Source of the DNA: Dyadobacter sp. CY343
GTDB taxonomy: Bacteria; Bacteroidota; Bacteroidia; Cytophagales; Spirosomataceae
NCBI RefSeq assembly: GCF_021390335.1
Contig: NZ_JAJUXK010000010.1
Coordinates: 173,742 to 237,741 of the forward strand
Reading direction: 5' to 3'
DNA length: 64,000 bases
The notes under the pieces are model-generated. The model was not told the origin of the DNA. It worked only from the letters and a program-made list of their open reading frames with translations, and did no database searches. Below, one piece after another: positions 1-8,306 of the stretch. Position 1 is the stretch's first letter. Every line of letters starts with the position of its first letter. The position numbers and the translations under genes were made by a program.

Positions 1-1
1 T

Positions 2-538
2 TTATCTGACCCTTTCGTAACTGTTTTGCAGCACCCCGTAACCACTGAATCGGAGCTTTCCGAAGAACAGCTTAACAGCACATTAAGCGCGATTATTTCG
101 CTGCAACTTCCAGTATTGTGGTTTTTGCCAAATGCAGATAGAGGCACCGCGGGCACATTTAACAGGATCAGTACATTTTACGCTCAAAACACACTTTTGC
201 CATTTCATTTCTTCAATAACATGCGCCCCGAGCATTTTTTGAAGATCCTTAAAAACTGTGTTTGTCTCGTAGGCAATTCCAGTTGCGGTATTCGGGAAGG
301 TGCAACATTGGGGGTTCCCGCTGTCAATATCGGCAGCAGACAGAAAGGGCGGGAGCGGGGTCAGAATGTAGTGGACGCAGAGCACCGGAGCGACGCAATA
401 TTTGAAGCTATACAAAAGCAGGTATCCCGCCCGCATTTCCCACCAGACTTTATCTACGGTAAAGGCAGTGCAGGCCGGCAAATTGCCGATCTGCTTGCCA
501 GCGTTCCCCTCAGCATCGACAAGAAAATCACTTACTGA
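2..538 (+). CDS. UDP-N-acetylglucosamine 2-epimerase, hydrolysing type (NeuC/LegG-like), 5' end outside the window
   Basis: The frame is open to the window edge, so the N-terminal part is missing and about 178 C-terminal residues are visible. The segment VGNSSCGIREGATLGVPAVN followed by GSRQKGRERGQNV matches the C-terminal UDP-binding region of hydrolysing UDP-GlcNAc 2-epimerases, which make N-acetylmannosamine or a related sugar for nonulosonic acid synthesis. The next gene is a CMP-sugar synthetase whose ATG overlaps this stop codon by one base (TGATG), which supports a sialic/legionaminic-type pathway. The nonulosonate synthase (NeuB-type) is not in the window and would be expected upstream. 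The exact sugar product cannot be told. Confidence 0.85.
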   Translation, partial: LSDPFVTVLQHPVTTESELSEEQLNSTLSAIISLQLPVLWFLPNADRGTAGTFNRISTFYAQNTLLPFHFFNNMRPEHFLKILKNCVCLVGNSSCGIREGATLGVPAVNIGSRQKGRERGQNVVDAEHRSDAIFEAIQKQVSRPHFPPDFIYGKGSAGRQIADLLASVPLSIDKKITY

Positions 539-1266
539 TGAAAGCACCTATACGAATTTTAGGAATTATCCCGGCGAGAGAGGGTTCCAAAGGTATTTAT
601 AATAAGAACATGAAGCTGCTGGGAGGCAAACCGCTCATTTACTATACCATTGAATCGGCGCTGAAATCCAAGCTGCTCGATACCATTATCATATCGAGCG
701 ACTGCCAGCGGATTCTTGAATATGCGCAGCAATTCCCGGCTATTAAAATTCCATTTGTGAGACCTAAACACCTTGCATCAGACTTTTCCACATCGCTTGA
801 AGTGGTCCGCCACGCATTAAATTACTATGCTGAGGCGGAGATCGCGTTTGAATATGTTGTCTTGCTTCAACCTACGTCGCCATTTCGAAGTCCGGATTTG
901 ATCGATAGATCTATCCAGCTAATTGTTGATAACCAAGCAGACAGCCTTGTTACAATTCAGAAAATACCGCACAAGTTTCATCCTGACTGGGCTTTTTTTG
1001 ACGGACAGCAAGGTTTGCGGCGGGCAATCAAGGAAGATGAAACGATTGTACCGAGGCGCCAGGATTTGTCCGATAGCTACTACCGGGATGGTAAGATCTA
1101 CATTTCAAAAACGGCCCTGATCCGCGAAGGGAGGCTCTTAGGTGGAAGGATTGCGAGCCTGCTGACGGAAGGCGAGCCGGACATTAATATTGATTCTTAT
1201 GCTGACTGGGAGGCAGCGCAAATACAGATCGACAAATGGAGACAATACCAAAACGCAGGCTATTGA
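538..1266 (+). CDS. Acylneuraminate cytidylyltransferase family protein (CMP-nonulosonate synthetase)
   Basis: 242 residues. The N-terminus RILGIIPAREGSKGIYNKNM carries the nucleotide-binding motif (IPAR-GSKG-NKN) of CMP-sialic acid/CMP-legionaminate/CMP-pseudaminate synthetases, and VLLQPTSPFRSPDLIDRSI is the second conserved block. The enzyme couples a nonulosonic acid to CTP in the cytoplasm, giving the donor for surface glycans. The ATG overlaps the stop of the epimerase upstream, and the next gene starts 31 bases before this one ends, so translation is probably coupled. Whether the substrate is Neu5Ac, legionaminate or another sugar cannot be decided here; NeuA, LegF and PseF are close relatives. 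Confidence 0.88.
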   Translation: MKAPIRILGIIPAREGSKGIYNKNMKLLGGKPLIYYTIESALKSKLLDTIIISSDCQRILEYAQQFPAIKIPFVRPKHLASDFSTSLEVVRHALNYYAEAEIAFEYVVLLQPTSPFRSPDLIDRSIQLIVDNQADSLVTIQKIPHKFHPDWAFFDGQQGLRRAIKEDETIVPRRQDLSDSYYRDGKIYISKTALIREGRLLGGRIASLLTEGEPDINIDSYADWEAAQIQIDKWRQYQNAGY

Positions 1267-2576
1267 TCCTGATAACCAATCAATTTGCAGTCCTCAATAT
1301 GATTCACACAGGTTTTCTGGAAAAGCTTTCAAGGAGATACGACATATCGCTGATATCTGATTTGATCAACAAAAGGGATCTTGCGTCGATCAATGAACAC
1401 TTTAACTGCTCCCTGGAACTGCTGAATACGAACGTTCCATCAGAAACCAGGTTTCTCCGTTATTTGCGATGGATTGAAAAGGTATTGTTTTTCATGACAT
1501 TCAATACTTCTACGCGTCGTATTAAGGTGTTGCAGCTCGGGTTACCCTTCCGGTTTCTGTTGTATTGTTTCGATAAAATGCCGATCGCGAAGCGTTTTTC
1601 ACGGTCAATGCTGACCAGAATCAGGGAGATAATTATGGTCATATCATCGAGGATGTTTCAAAAAGAGGGGCAAAGTGTGCTTCATTTTGATGGCGTAATG
1701 TCCTCGTCTCCGCTGGATATCCGCGAAAATATAATTGTCAATTTTCTTATTCGATACGCCAGGATTCCGGCGATGGGTGTCGTTATAAGTTGGGATAACC
1801 TGACCTCGAAAGGGCTGATCAATAGTGATTTTGATCAAATGCTCGTTTGGAACCAACAAATGGCAGCGGAGTTTGAGCGGCTGTATTCGTTTTGTAAAAC
1901 AGAGCCAAAAATATGCGTTTCGGGAGTTCCCAGATTTGATATTTACTTCGGGAAAAGAACAAGCCGGCCAGCAAAGTCCGGAGGAAAAACGATCTTATTC
2001 GCGACCAGCGCACCTAAGCATTTCCCGGACCAGTATCAAATCGTCGAAGATCTGAGGGAATACATGCAAACCAGAAACGGATTTTCATTACTTATAAGGT
2101 GCCACCCAGCAGACGATCCGGACGCTTACCGACAGTTTGCGGCTGAAAACGTGGAGATTTGGCCGTGGCAAAAACAAAATCGTTATTCTCCTTTCCCGGC
2201 GCTCGATTTTTTGGAAGTTTTAGCAGACACGCTATTTCGTTGTGACGTTTGTCTGCAGGTAGCCTCCACCATGCGTCTCGACGCAGCTGCATGTAACAAG
2301 CCGACTATTAGTATTGCTTATGATGGAAATAAGAAATTGCCCTACGCGCGTTCGGTCAGGCGTTTATATAGCTATTCGCATCAGATTCCGCTGAATCATC
2401 TTCGCATCGATCATCCTGTGTTTAGTAAAAAGGAGCTATTTGAATGCCTGGACAAATTGCTCGTAGACGACTTAGGAAGCACTGATCATAGATTGGCGAT
2501 ACAAAAATTCATTCATCACACCGAGGCAAAATCAGTCGACTCGATGATTCAATATGTGGATGAATGGCTGGCTTAA
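1236..2576 (+). CDS. Predicted polysaccharide glycosyltransferase (GT-B/CDP-glycerol transferase-like)
   Basis: 446 residues without signal peptide. The block VISWDNLTSKG, then a VWNQQM motif and SGVPRFDIYF, followed by FATSAPKHFPDQ and LLIRCHPADDPDAY, is the layout of GT-B-fold transferases found in capsule and O-antigen loci, distantly like CDP-glycerol:glycerophosphotransferases. The later stretch LEVLADTLFRCDVCLQVAST resembles the donor-binding region that ends such proteins. The ATG lies inside the end of the CMP-synthetase gene (31-base overlap), and the next gene overlaps its 3' end by 13 bases. Its place next to a CMP-nonulosonate synthetase suggests it could use that donor, but this is inference. 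Confidence 0.6.
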   Translation: METIPKRRLLILITNQFAVLNMIHTGFLEKLSRRYDISLISDLINKRDLASINEHFNCSLELLNTNVPSETRFLRYLRWIEKVLFFMTFNTSTRRIKVLQLGLPFRFLLYCFDKMPIAKRFSRSMLTRIREIIMVISSRMFQKEGQSVLHFDGVMSSSPLDIRENIIVNFLIRYARIPAMGVVISWDNLTSKGLINSDFDQMLVWNQQMAAEFERLYSFCKTEPKICVSGVPRFDIYFGKRTSRPAKSGGKTILFATSAPKHFPDQYQIVEDLREYMQTRNGFSLLIRCHPADDPDAYRQFAAENVEIWPWQKQNRYSPFPALDFLEVLADTLFRCDVCLQVASTMRLDAAACNKPTISIAYDGNKKLPYARSVRRLYSYSHQIPLNHLRIDHPVFSKKELFECLDKLLVDDLGSTDHRLAIQKFIHHTEAKSVDSMIQYVDEWLA

Positions 2577-3964
2577 TAGCGGAAATCGTGCTGAAAGGAC
2601 TGGGCTCGCTATGTTTTACGAGCGCTTTTCTTTTCCTATTCCCTTCATTGACGGTTTTTGGAGATACTGAATTCCAACTTACTATCGTGCTTTCGTTTTA
2701 TGTGTATTGTTTTGTTGTACTATTTACTTTCTCGCCTGACAAGCTCTTTCACGTCGTTTCGATTCCGCTTTTTACACAGTTTTTGCATTTGTTTCAAAAA
2801 TATTCCTTTCCGGCCGGCGCTAATTCACTTTGGCGCTTAATGCCGTTTTTAATACTCATTCTGTACTTTCTCAATTTTTTTGTCAAAAAGAAGATTACAA
2901 TATCTGCTTACGAAAAGCTGTTTCTGATCGTCTGGATTGTGCTGGGCTTTTTTTATCTATCCATATCTCCAAATCTCGGGCCTATTATAGTAGGGTCAAT
3001 TGTTCTTAACCTGCTCATTTTGCCCTGCTATTTTATCTATCTGAGATTTGCAATGCAGGCAACAGACTTTTGCCGTGAACTTGAAAAGTACTTATTCGTC
3101 AGCTACCTGATATTAGGCGTCGGAACTTTCGGTTTGGTCATCGCCGGAGCTGCTTATAAAGGTTCGGACAACTTATTGGCTACCAGGAATATTACTGATA
3201 CCAATATAACAATGGCCTATTTTTTGTTGTTGTGGCCATTTGCGATGCTGTATGGGGCCAGGTTCAGGCAGCAATTTCTTCGTTTTATCACAAGTTCAGT
3301 GACTCTGGCGATTCTCGTCGCCGTGGTTGTACTTTCATTTTCAAGGGGAGCGGTATTGTTGATCGGCCCTTTTATCCTGATTTCCCTCTGGCTCACTTCA
3401 AGGAAGGCGCTTATGCTTATTCTGATGATCCTTTCCGGCATAACCCTGCTCTTTCTGGCTCAAATCGAAACTTTCCTTGCAACCCAGGATCTATCCTACT
3501 TTTGGAAACTGAGATTTGGTGAAGTTTCAAAAGGAAATGCGATCAGTAAGCTGCTCGAAGCCAGCGGCAGAAATGAAATCCAGGCAATCGCTTACAAATT
3601 GTTCCTTGCCAGTCCGCTGGTTGGGCATGGTACCGGTAGCTTCGAAGTACTGGGTCCCGGTTATCGGGAAGCGCATTCACTTTGGTATACATTACTGGCA
3701 GAGAACGGGTTACTCGGAGTTATTCTGATGTACCTGCTTTTATCAAAATGCTTCTGCACTGTGTGGACGGTAAACGCCGGCGGGAGAAAATATATGGTAA
3801 TGCCGCTCTCCATACTTTTTTACCTGCTATTCAACCACACTGTTGGAAGCGTTTTCGTGATCATCCCATCCAAAAGTGTGACCGTTAATTGCATAGCCCC
3901 AATCTTGCTTATATGCCAGTATTTCTATGCGAAACGCCAGGTTTTAACTTATTTCGATGGCTAA
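2564..3964 (+). CDS. O-antigen ligase/polymerase-like integral membrane protein (Wzy/WaaL family)
   Basis: 466 residues, almost all hydrophobic, with about ten to twelve predicted membrane segments. The conserved region is FSRGAVLLIGPFILISLWLT in the middle, then a long loop ending in SPLVGHGTGSFEVLGPGYRE and AHSLWYTLLAENGLLGVIL. The H-(S/N)-x(4)-E-xG-loop layout is typical of the Wzy_C domain of O-antigen ligases and polymerases. It would join or polymerise glycan repeat units at the periplasmic face of the inner membrane. The start overlaps the preceding glycosyltransferase by 13 bases and the stop overlaps the next gene by 8. Ligase and polymerase cannot be separated by sequence alone. Confidence 0.8.
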   Translation: MAGLIAEIVLKGLGSLCFTSAFLFLFPSLTVFGDTEFQLTIVLSFYVYCFVVLFTFSPDKLFHVVSIPLFTQFLHLFQKYSFPAGANSLWRLMPFLILILYFLNFFVKKKITISAYEKLFLIVWIVLGFFYLSISPNLGPIIVGSIVLNLLILPCYFIYLRFAMQATDFCRELEKYLFVSYLILGVGTFGLVIAGAAYKGSDNLLATRNITDTNITMAYFLLLWPFAMLYGARFRQQFLRFITSSVTLAILVAVVVLSFSRGAVLLIGPFILISLWLTSRKALMLILMILSGITLLFLAQIETFLATQDLSYFWKLRFGEVSKGNAISKLLEASGRNEIQAIAYKLFLASPLVGHGTGSFEVLGPGYREAHSLWYTLLAENGLLGVILMYLLLSKCFCTVWTVNAGGRKYMVMPLSILFYLLFNHTVGSVFVIIPSKSVTVNCIAPILLICQYFYAKRQVLTYFDG

Positions 3965-4934
3965 CATATTGATTATTGGCCGGTTGCCCCCACCGATCGG
4001 TGGAGTCACTATCCACGTGAGCCGGCTGATCGAGAACCTGGAACGAATCGGTTTCAAAAATTTCGACTTCGCTGACTTGAATGAAGGTCTTCCGGGTGTC
4101 CTTTGGAAATTTGTTACAAACCGTGCGATCCATCTGCATTTGTCCAATCCTTACTGGCAATTGTGCGTGGCGCTGATTTGCAGACTATTGCTGAAAAAAC
4201 TGATGGTCACCTATCATGGAAATTGGGGACGTTATGATTTGGCTGGAAATCTCTCCGTCACTTTATCCTGCTGGCTAGCGCACACTCCTATTATTCAAAA
4301 TGAGGAAAGTTTCAAAAAGGCATTTCAATGGAACAGGAATGCGAAACTAATCTCAACCTACCTCCACTCCGACTATATTGCGCCGCTTGACCCAGACACT
4401 TCGTCACTGCTTTTGAATTTTACCAAAAAATACAAACTTATAACCTGCACGAATGCATGGAATGTGGCATTTGATAAACACGGAAAGGAGATTTACGGAA
4501 TTTCTGAACTGGTTGAATGGGCTGCGGAAAACGGAAAATACGCGTTAGTTATCTCCGATCCCTCCGGTAACTATGCGCCGTTTATTAAACAAAAATATCA
4601 AAAGATTTCTGCTAATGTGCTGTTTCTGTCCATTCCGCACGATTTCAGGAACGTCCTGAAAGTGTCAGATGCATTTATCAGAAATACTTCCACCGACGGG
4701 GTATCTCTGTCAATTTGTGAAGCAATGAAGTTGAATGTACCGGTTTTAGCCTCCGATTCGGTTAGTCGGCCGGCACATTGCGGCATATTCAAAAGTTTAT
4801 GGCAACTGGATCTGGAAAGTGAAATCGTTGCGGGGAGAAAGATGCTTTCCGGCAGCAATAGCGAACTATGTGGCGGAGAGGTTATTCAGAGATTGATTGC
4901 GGTGTATCGGGAAATACTGGCAGATAGAAGTTGA
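3957..4934 (+). CDS. Glycosyltransferase, GT-B fold (family 4-like)
   Basis: 325 residues. The N-terminus reads ILIIGRLPPPIGGVTIHVSR, the glycine-rich acceptor-side motif of GT4-like transferases. The C-terminal half has VSDAFIRNTSTDGVSLSICE, in which a serine/glutamate-containing block takes the place of the usual E(x7)E donor motif, followed by AMKLNVPVLASDSV. It is the last gene of the polysaccharide unit and overlaps the membrane ligase by 8 bases. A likely role is addition of one sugar to the lipid-linked repeat unit on the cytoplasmic side. The protein is somewhat short for the family and the donor sugar is unknown. Confidence 0.78.
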   Translation: MANILIIGRLPPPIGGVTIHVSRLIENLERIGFKNFDFADLNEGLPGVLWKFVTNRAIHLHLSNPYWQLCVALICRLLLKKLMVTYHGNWGRYDLAGNLSVTLSCWLAHTPIIQNEESFKKAFQWNRNAKLISTYLHSDYIAPLDPDTSSLLLNFTKKYKLITCTNAWNVAFDKHGKEIYGISELVEWAAENGKYALVISDPSGNYAPFIKQKYQKISANVLFLSIPHDFRNVLKVSDAFIRNTSTDGVSLSICEAMKLNVPVLASDSVSRPAHCGIFKSLWQLDLESEIVAGRKMLSGSNSELCGGEVIQRLIAVYREILADRS

Positions 4935-5327
4935 GCTGCTTCAAAAAAACAAAGGCATAGAAAAATTTCCATGCCCTGTTTCACACTATACACACACTAT
5001 ATTTTTAATATCTATATCAATCTATTTGATGGCTCTCGGATTCAATTCCAATACCGCAAAATAACAAACTAAAGTAATTAGAAAAAAACTTTCGATTGTG
5101 AATTTCTAAATTCTAATAAGAAAATAATGGATAATTTTTAAATACAATTCGGCAAAATCCATTAAGGTGTCAAATTTAGGGAAATATTCTTTAATAATTG
5201 CTCAAAGGTTTGCCTCTCGTTACATTCGTATACGCGAAATTTTAGTATTGTCTTTTTTGTTCCTAAGACACATACGCGAGAATGAGAGGAGCTGCGCGAT
5301 CGCGTTAACGAAATTAGATTACAGTAC
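4935..5327. other. Intergenic region between the polysaccharide unit and dnaG
   Basis: This AT-rich stretch of 393 bases has no convincing coding sequence. Just after the glycosyltransferase there is a short inverted repeat (ggcat...atgcc, about 4953-4974) without a following T run, so it is at best a weak terminator. The 3' part can fold into a broken long stem described separately (5213-5289). Confidence 0.6.
5213..5289 (+). promoter_or_regulatory. dnaG: Possible structured leader upstream of dnaG
   Basis: Three short blocks, CCTCT (5213-5217), CATTC (5223-5227) and CGCG (5233-5236), are complementary in order to CGCG (5275-5278), GAATG (5280-5284) and AGAGG (5285-5289). Together they form an interrupted stem whose loop holds the T-rich segment tcttttttgttcc. 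The stem ends 38 bases before the dnaG start. The pairing is seen in the sequence; any regulatory role is a guess. Confidence 0.25.
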
Positions 5328-7325
5328 ATGAGGATCAATCCTGAAACCGTAGACCGCATCAAGCAGGCCGCCGACATTGTGGAGGTGGTAGGAGATTTTG
5401 TGTCCCTGAAAAAAAAAGGTGCAAACTATTCAGCCTGCTGCCCGTTTCACAATGAAAAAACACCCTCTTTCAACGTAAACCCGGTTAGACAGATCTATAA
5501 GTGCTTTGGCTGCGGGGCTGCGGGCGATTCGATCAAGTTCGTAATGGATGTTGATAATGTAGGTTATGGAGAAGCATTACGCTATCTGGCCGGCAAATAC
5601 AATATCGAGATCGAGGAGGAGGAGATGACCGATGAGGAAACACTCCGGCAAAACGAGCGGGAGAGTCTGTATATCGTGCTCAACTTCGCCAAGAATTTTT
5701 ATCAGAACCAGCTCCAAAACTCAGACGAAGGACAGTCGATCGGATTGAGCTATTTCCGGGAAAGGGGATTTACGAATGAGATCAGGCAGAAATTCGAGCT
5801 GGGTTACAGTCTGGACACCTGGGATTCCTTTTCCAAAGAGGCGCTTGAAAAGGGTTATTCGGCGGAGCTGCTTGAAAAAGCCGGGCTGCTGATTCCCCGG
5901 GAAAGCAGCAGCAGCGGTGGGTACGACAGGTTCAGAGGCCGGGTGATTTTTCCTATTCACCATGTCGGCGGAAAAGTGATCGCTTTCGGCGCGCGTATTC
6001 TGAAATCTGACAGCAGTTCGAAAGCCAATCAACCTAAATATTTAAACTCACCTGAAACGGCGGTTTATCACAAAAGTGATGTACTGTACGGAATATTTCA
6101 GGCCAAAAACGCAATAAGGCAACTTGATCATTGCTACCTGGTTGAAGGGTATACAGACGTTATTTCATTGCATCAGGCTGGAATCGAGAATGTTGTAGCA
6201 TCTTCGGGTACTTCGCTCACCATCGAGCAAATCAAGCTGATCGGTCGTTTTACACCTAACGTAACAATACTTTACGATGGGGATATTGCCGGGATAAAAG
6301 CTGCATTGCGAGGTTTGGATCTGGTTTTAGAAGAAGGTCTGAATGTTAATATCGTATTATTTCCCGATGGCGACGATCCCGATAGTTATGTGCGGAAAGT
6401 GGGTGCGGAGGCTTTCAAGCAATATTTAAAGAAAGCTTCGAAAGACTTTATCACATTTAAAACCGAAGTACTGCTACAAGATGCGGGTGATGATCCTTTC
6501 CGGCTGGCTGCTGTGATTGGCGAAGTGGTGAGCAGTATCGTGAAGATTCCTGATGCGATCAAACGGCAGGTGTTTTTTCGGCGCACATCGGAAATGATGA
6601 AGGTGGATGAGCAAATGCTGATCACCGAGGGCAACAAGCTCGCGCGCAGACTGTCAACTCAGAAAAAGCCTGAAAGAGCTCCGTTTCAAGCCGGCAGTAT
6701 GCCCGAGGGGCCGAATGATATTGGTTCGATGCCGGGGAATTTCACTTTTTCCGAAGACGACTTCAATCCTTTTGAGCCGGAGCCAGTCACGCACGAGGCG
6801 CCGCAAAAAAGTAAGTTATATTACCAGGAAGAAGCCTTTACGCGTCTTTTGGTGCTTTTTGGGACAAAGGAACTGGAACCTACCATCACAGTTTGTCAAT
6901 ACGTACTCGGCGAGATTGACGGAATAGATTTTAAAGATCCCATTTTTCAACATTTGCTGACTCTCTTTCGTGAAAACCTGGGGCGTAATTATGTACCAGA
7001 CACAGACTATTTCCTCAATCACCACGAATCCGAGATCAGAACGCTGACAATAGGCTGGCTGACAAGTAAGTATGAGCTGAGCGGGCTCTGGTCCGAAAAG
7101 TATGAGATATATGTTCCGTTTGAGGCGGATGTATTGGACAAAACCGCCTTCGTGAATATCCTGCGGTTGAAAAAGGCGTTTATTGAGGAAAAAATGAAGG
7201 TATGTCTCGACCAGGCGGTATACGCAAAGTCTGAGGAGGAACAGACCAATATTATGGGCGAGTTTATTTTTTATAAGGGTATCAGTATGGCGGCTGCCAA
7301 AGAATTGGGAAGTGTTATCGGATAA
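5328..7325 (+). CDS. dnaG: DNA primase DnaG
   Basis: 665 residues, normal length for DnaG. The N-terminal CHC2 zinc finger uses C38, H41, C59 and C62 (CCPFHNEKTPSF ... YKCFGCGAAGD). The TOPRIM catalytic core shows YLVEGYTDV with Glu273, SSGTSLT, and the LYDGDIAGI motif with Asp317 and Asp319. Between about 455 and 500 is a low-complexity linker, followed by the C-terminal helicase-binding domain that contacts DnaB. The enzyme makes RNA primers at the replication fork. The ATG at 5328 gives the family N-terminus MRINPETVDRIKQAADIV. A DUF4136 lipoprotein follows after 15 bases, perhaps on the same transcript. Confidence 0.97.
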   Translation: MRINPETVDRIKQAADIVEVVGDFVSLKKKGANYSACCPFHNEKTPSFNVNPVRQIYKCFGCGAAGDSIKFVMDVDNVGYGEALRYLAGKYNIEIEEEEMTDEETLRQNERESLYIVLNFAKNFYQNQLQNSDEGQSIGLSYFRERGFTNEIRQKFELGYSLDTWDSFSKEALEKGYSAELLEKAGLLIPRESSSSGGYDRFRGRVIFPIHHVGGKVIAFGARILKSDSSSKANQPKYLNSPETAVYHKSDVLYGIFQAKNAIRQLDHCYLVEGYTDVISLHQAGIENVVASSGTSLTIEQIKLIGRFTPNVTILYDGDIAGIKAALRGLDLVLEEGLNVNIVLFPDGDDPDSYVRKVGAEAFKQYLKKASKDFITFKTEVLLQDAGDDPFRLAAVIGEVVSSIVKIPDAIKRQVFFRRTSEMMKVDEQMLITEGNKLARRLSTQKKPERAPFQAGSMPEGPNDIGSMPGNFTFSEDDFNPFEPEPVTHEAPQKSKLYYQEEAFTRLLVLFGTKELEPTITVCQYVLGEIDGIDFKDPIFQHLLTLFRENLGRNYVPDTDYFLNHHESEIRTLTIGWLTSKYELSGLWSEKYEIYVPFEADVLDKTAFVNILRLKKAFIEEKMKVCLDQAVYAKSEEEQTNIMGEFIFYKGISMAAAKELGSVIG

Positions 7326-7340
7326 CTAAAATAGCTGATC

Positions 7341-7889
7341 ATGAAAAGTATCGTTTCTGCAACGCTGGGGCTGATTTTAATTGTAATGGCCAGTTGTAGC
7401 ACCTCGTATAAAGTTTTGAAACCAAAGCAGGAAGACAGTTTCAGGCTTTCGGATTATCCAACATTTGGATTCTATGAAATCGAAGCTTCCGGAGATACGG
7501 TTTCAAAGAAGTTTGAACAGAACGTTGAAGTTATCAAAGCGGCAGTCGCTCAGAATTTGCAGGCGAAAGGCCTCGATGAGGCGCGGGACGCGAATTTGAA
7601 GGTGAATATCGCGCTCTCAGTAGAGGAGAAAGAGCAAACCAGACAAACTGATTTTCGGACGGACGGACTGCCGCGCTACATGGGCCAGCGCCGTTATTCC
7701 TGGAAAAGTGAAGAGGTTGTAATAGGTAAATACAGGCAGGGAACATTGATGATTGACCTGGTAGATGCTGCAAATAACAAACTCGTGTGGCAGGGTGGCG
7801 CTTCCGGCATTATCCCGGAAAAGAGTAAGAATTTCAAGGAAGATATTGATCAGGCAGTCGCAGAGATTATTGGTCAAATTCCAAAGTAA
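7341..7889 (+). CDS. DUF4136 domain lipoprotein
   Basis: 182 residues. The first 19 residues are a lipoprotein signal ending in VMASC, so Cys19 would be lipidated and the protein anchored in the periplasm or outer membrane. The mature part contains the DUF4136 pattern: SDYPTFGFYEI near the start, a KAAVAQNLQAKGLDEARDAN block predicting that oligomeric residues follow, and a C-terminal GTLMIDLVDAANNKLVWQG strand followed by a last helix. Members of this family are widespread in Bacteroidota and have no established function. The ATG lies 15 bases after the dnaG stop. A hairpin terminator shared with the convergent ytxH-like gene lies just downstream. Confidence 0.8.
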   Translation: MKSIVSATLGLILIVMASCSTSYKVLKPKQEDSFRLSDYPTFGFYEIEASGDTVSKKFEQNVEVIKAAVAQNLQAKGLDEARDANLKVNIALSVEEKEQTRQTDFRTDGLPRYMGQRRYSWKSEEVVIGKYRQGTLMIDLVDAANNKLVWQGGASGIIPEKSKNFKEDIDQAVAEIIGQIPK

Positions 7890-7900
7890 GGCGCAAGAAA

Positions 7901-7927
7901 AAGGCCAGTTCATTGCGAACCGGCCTT
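7901..7927 (-). terminator. Rho-independent terminator for the YtxH gene, possibly bidirectional
   Basis: AAGGCCAGTTC (7901-7911) pairs with GAACCGGCCTT (7917-7927) around a five-base loop. Read on the minus strand the one mismatch becomes a G-U pair and the stem is followed by TTTTTCTT. On the plus strand the T run is poor, so it is strongest for the minus-strand gene. Confidence 0.75.
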
Positions 7928-7953
7928 CCTAATATTTTTATATGGGAGTGCGA

Positions 7954-8250
7954 TTAGTGATTTACTACGCCGCGCACTTTGTCATTTACATTGTCAGCGA
8001 CAGCACCAGCTTTGTCTTTCACCGTGCTTACGTTTTTCAGGAAGCCTTCTTTCAATTTATCAGCTAAAACAGATAGCTCTTCGAGGCTTTTTTCATATTT
8101 ATCTTTGGCATTTCCCCCCAGGTCATTCGCTCTGTGCTTGATCAGCTTGCGAGTGTCTTTTCCGTTTTTAGGAGCAACCAAAAGGCCGATTGCGATGCCT
8201 GTAAGCAATGCACCAATAGAGCCTATCAAAAATTTTTGATTCTTGTTCAT
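7954..8250 (-). CDS. YtxH domain-containing small membrane protein
   Basis: 98 residues. One membrane segment near the N-terminus, FLIGSIGALLTGIAIGLLVA, is followed by the YtxH signature PKNGKDTRKLI, then a charged amphipathic helical tail rich in K, E, A and V (KEGFLKNVSTVKDKAGAVAD). The family is linked to envelope or general stress in Firmicutes and Bacteroidota and is small and single-domain like this. It is convergent with the DUF4136 gene and divergent from the propeller gene, with 56 bases between the two starts. A terminator lies 27 bases past the stop. Confidence 0.8.
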   Translation of the reverse strand: MNKNQKFLIGSIGALLTGIAIGLLVAPKNGKDTRKLIKHRANDLGGNAKDKYEKSLEELSVLADKLKEGFLKNVSTVKDKAGAVADNVNDKVRGVVNH

Positions 8251-8306
8251 ATGAATTTCCTATTTTGTGATAATAATAGATTAGAATAGCAAGCAACAAA
8301 AATACT

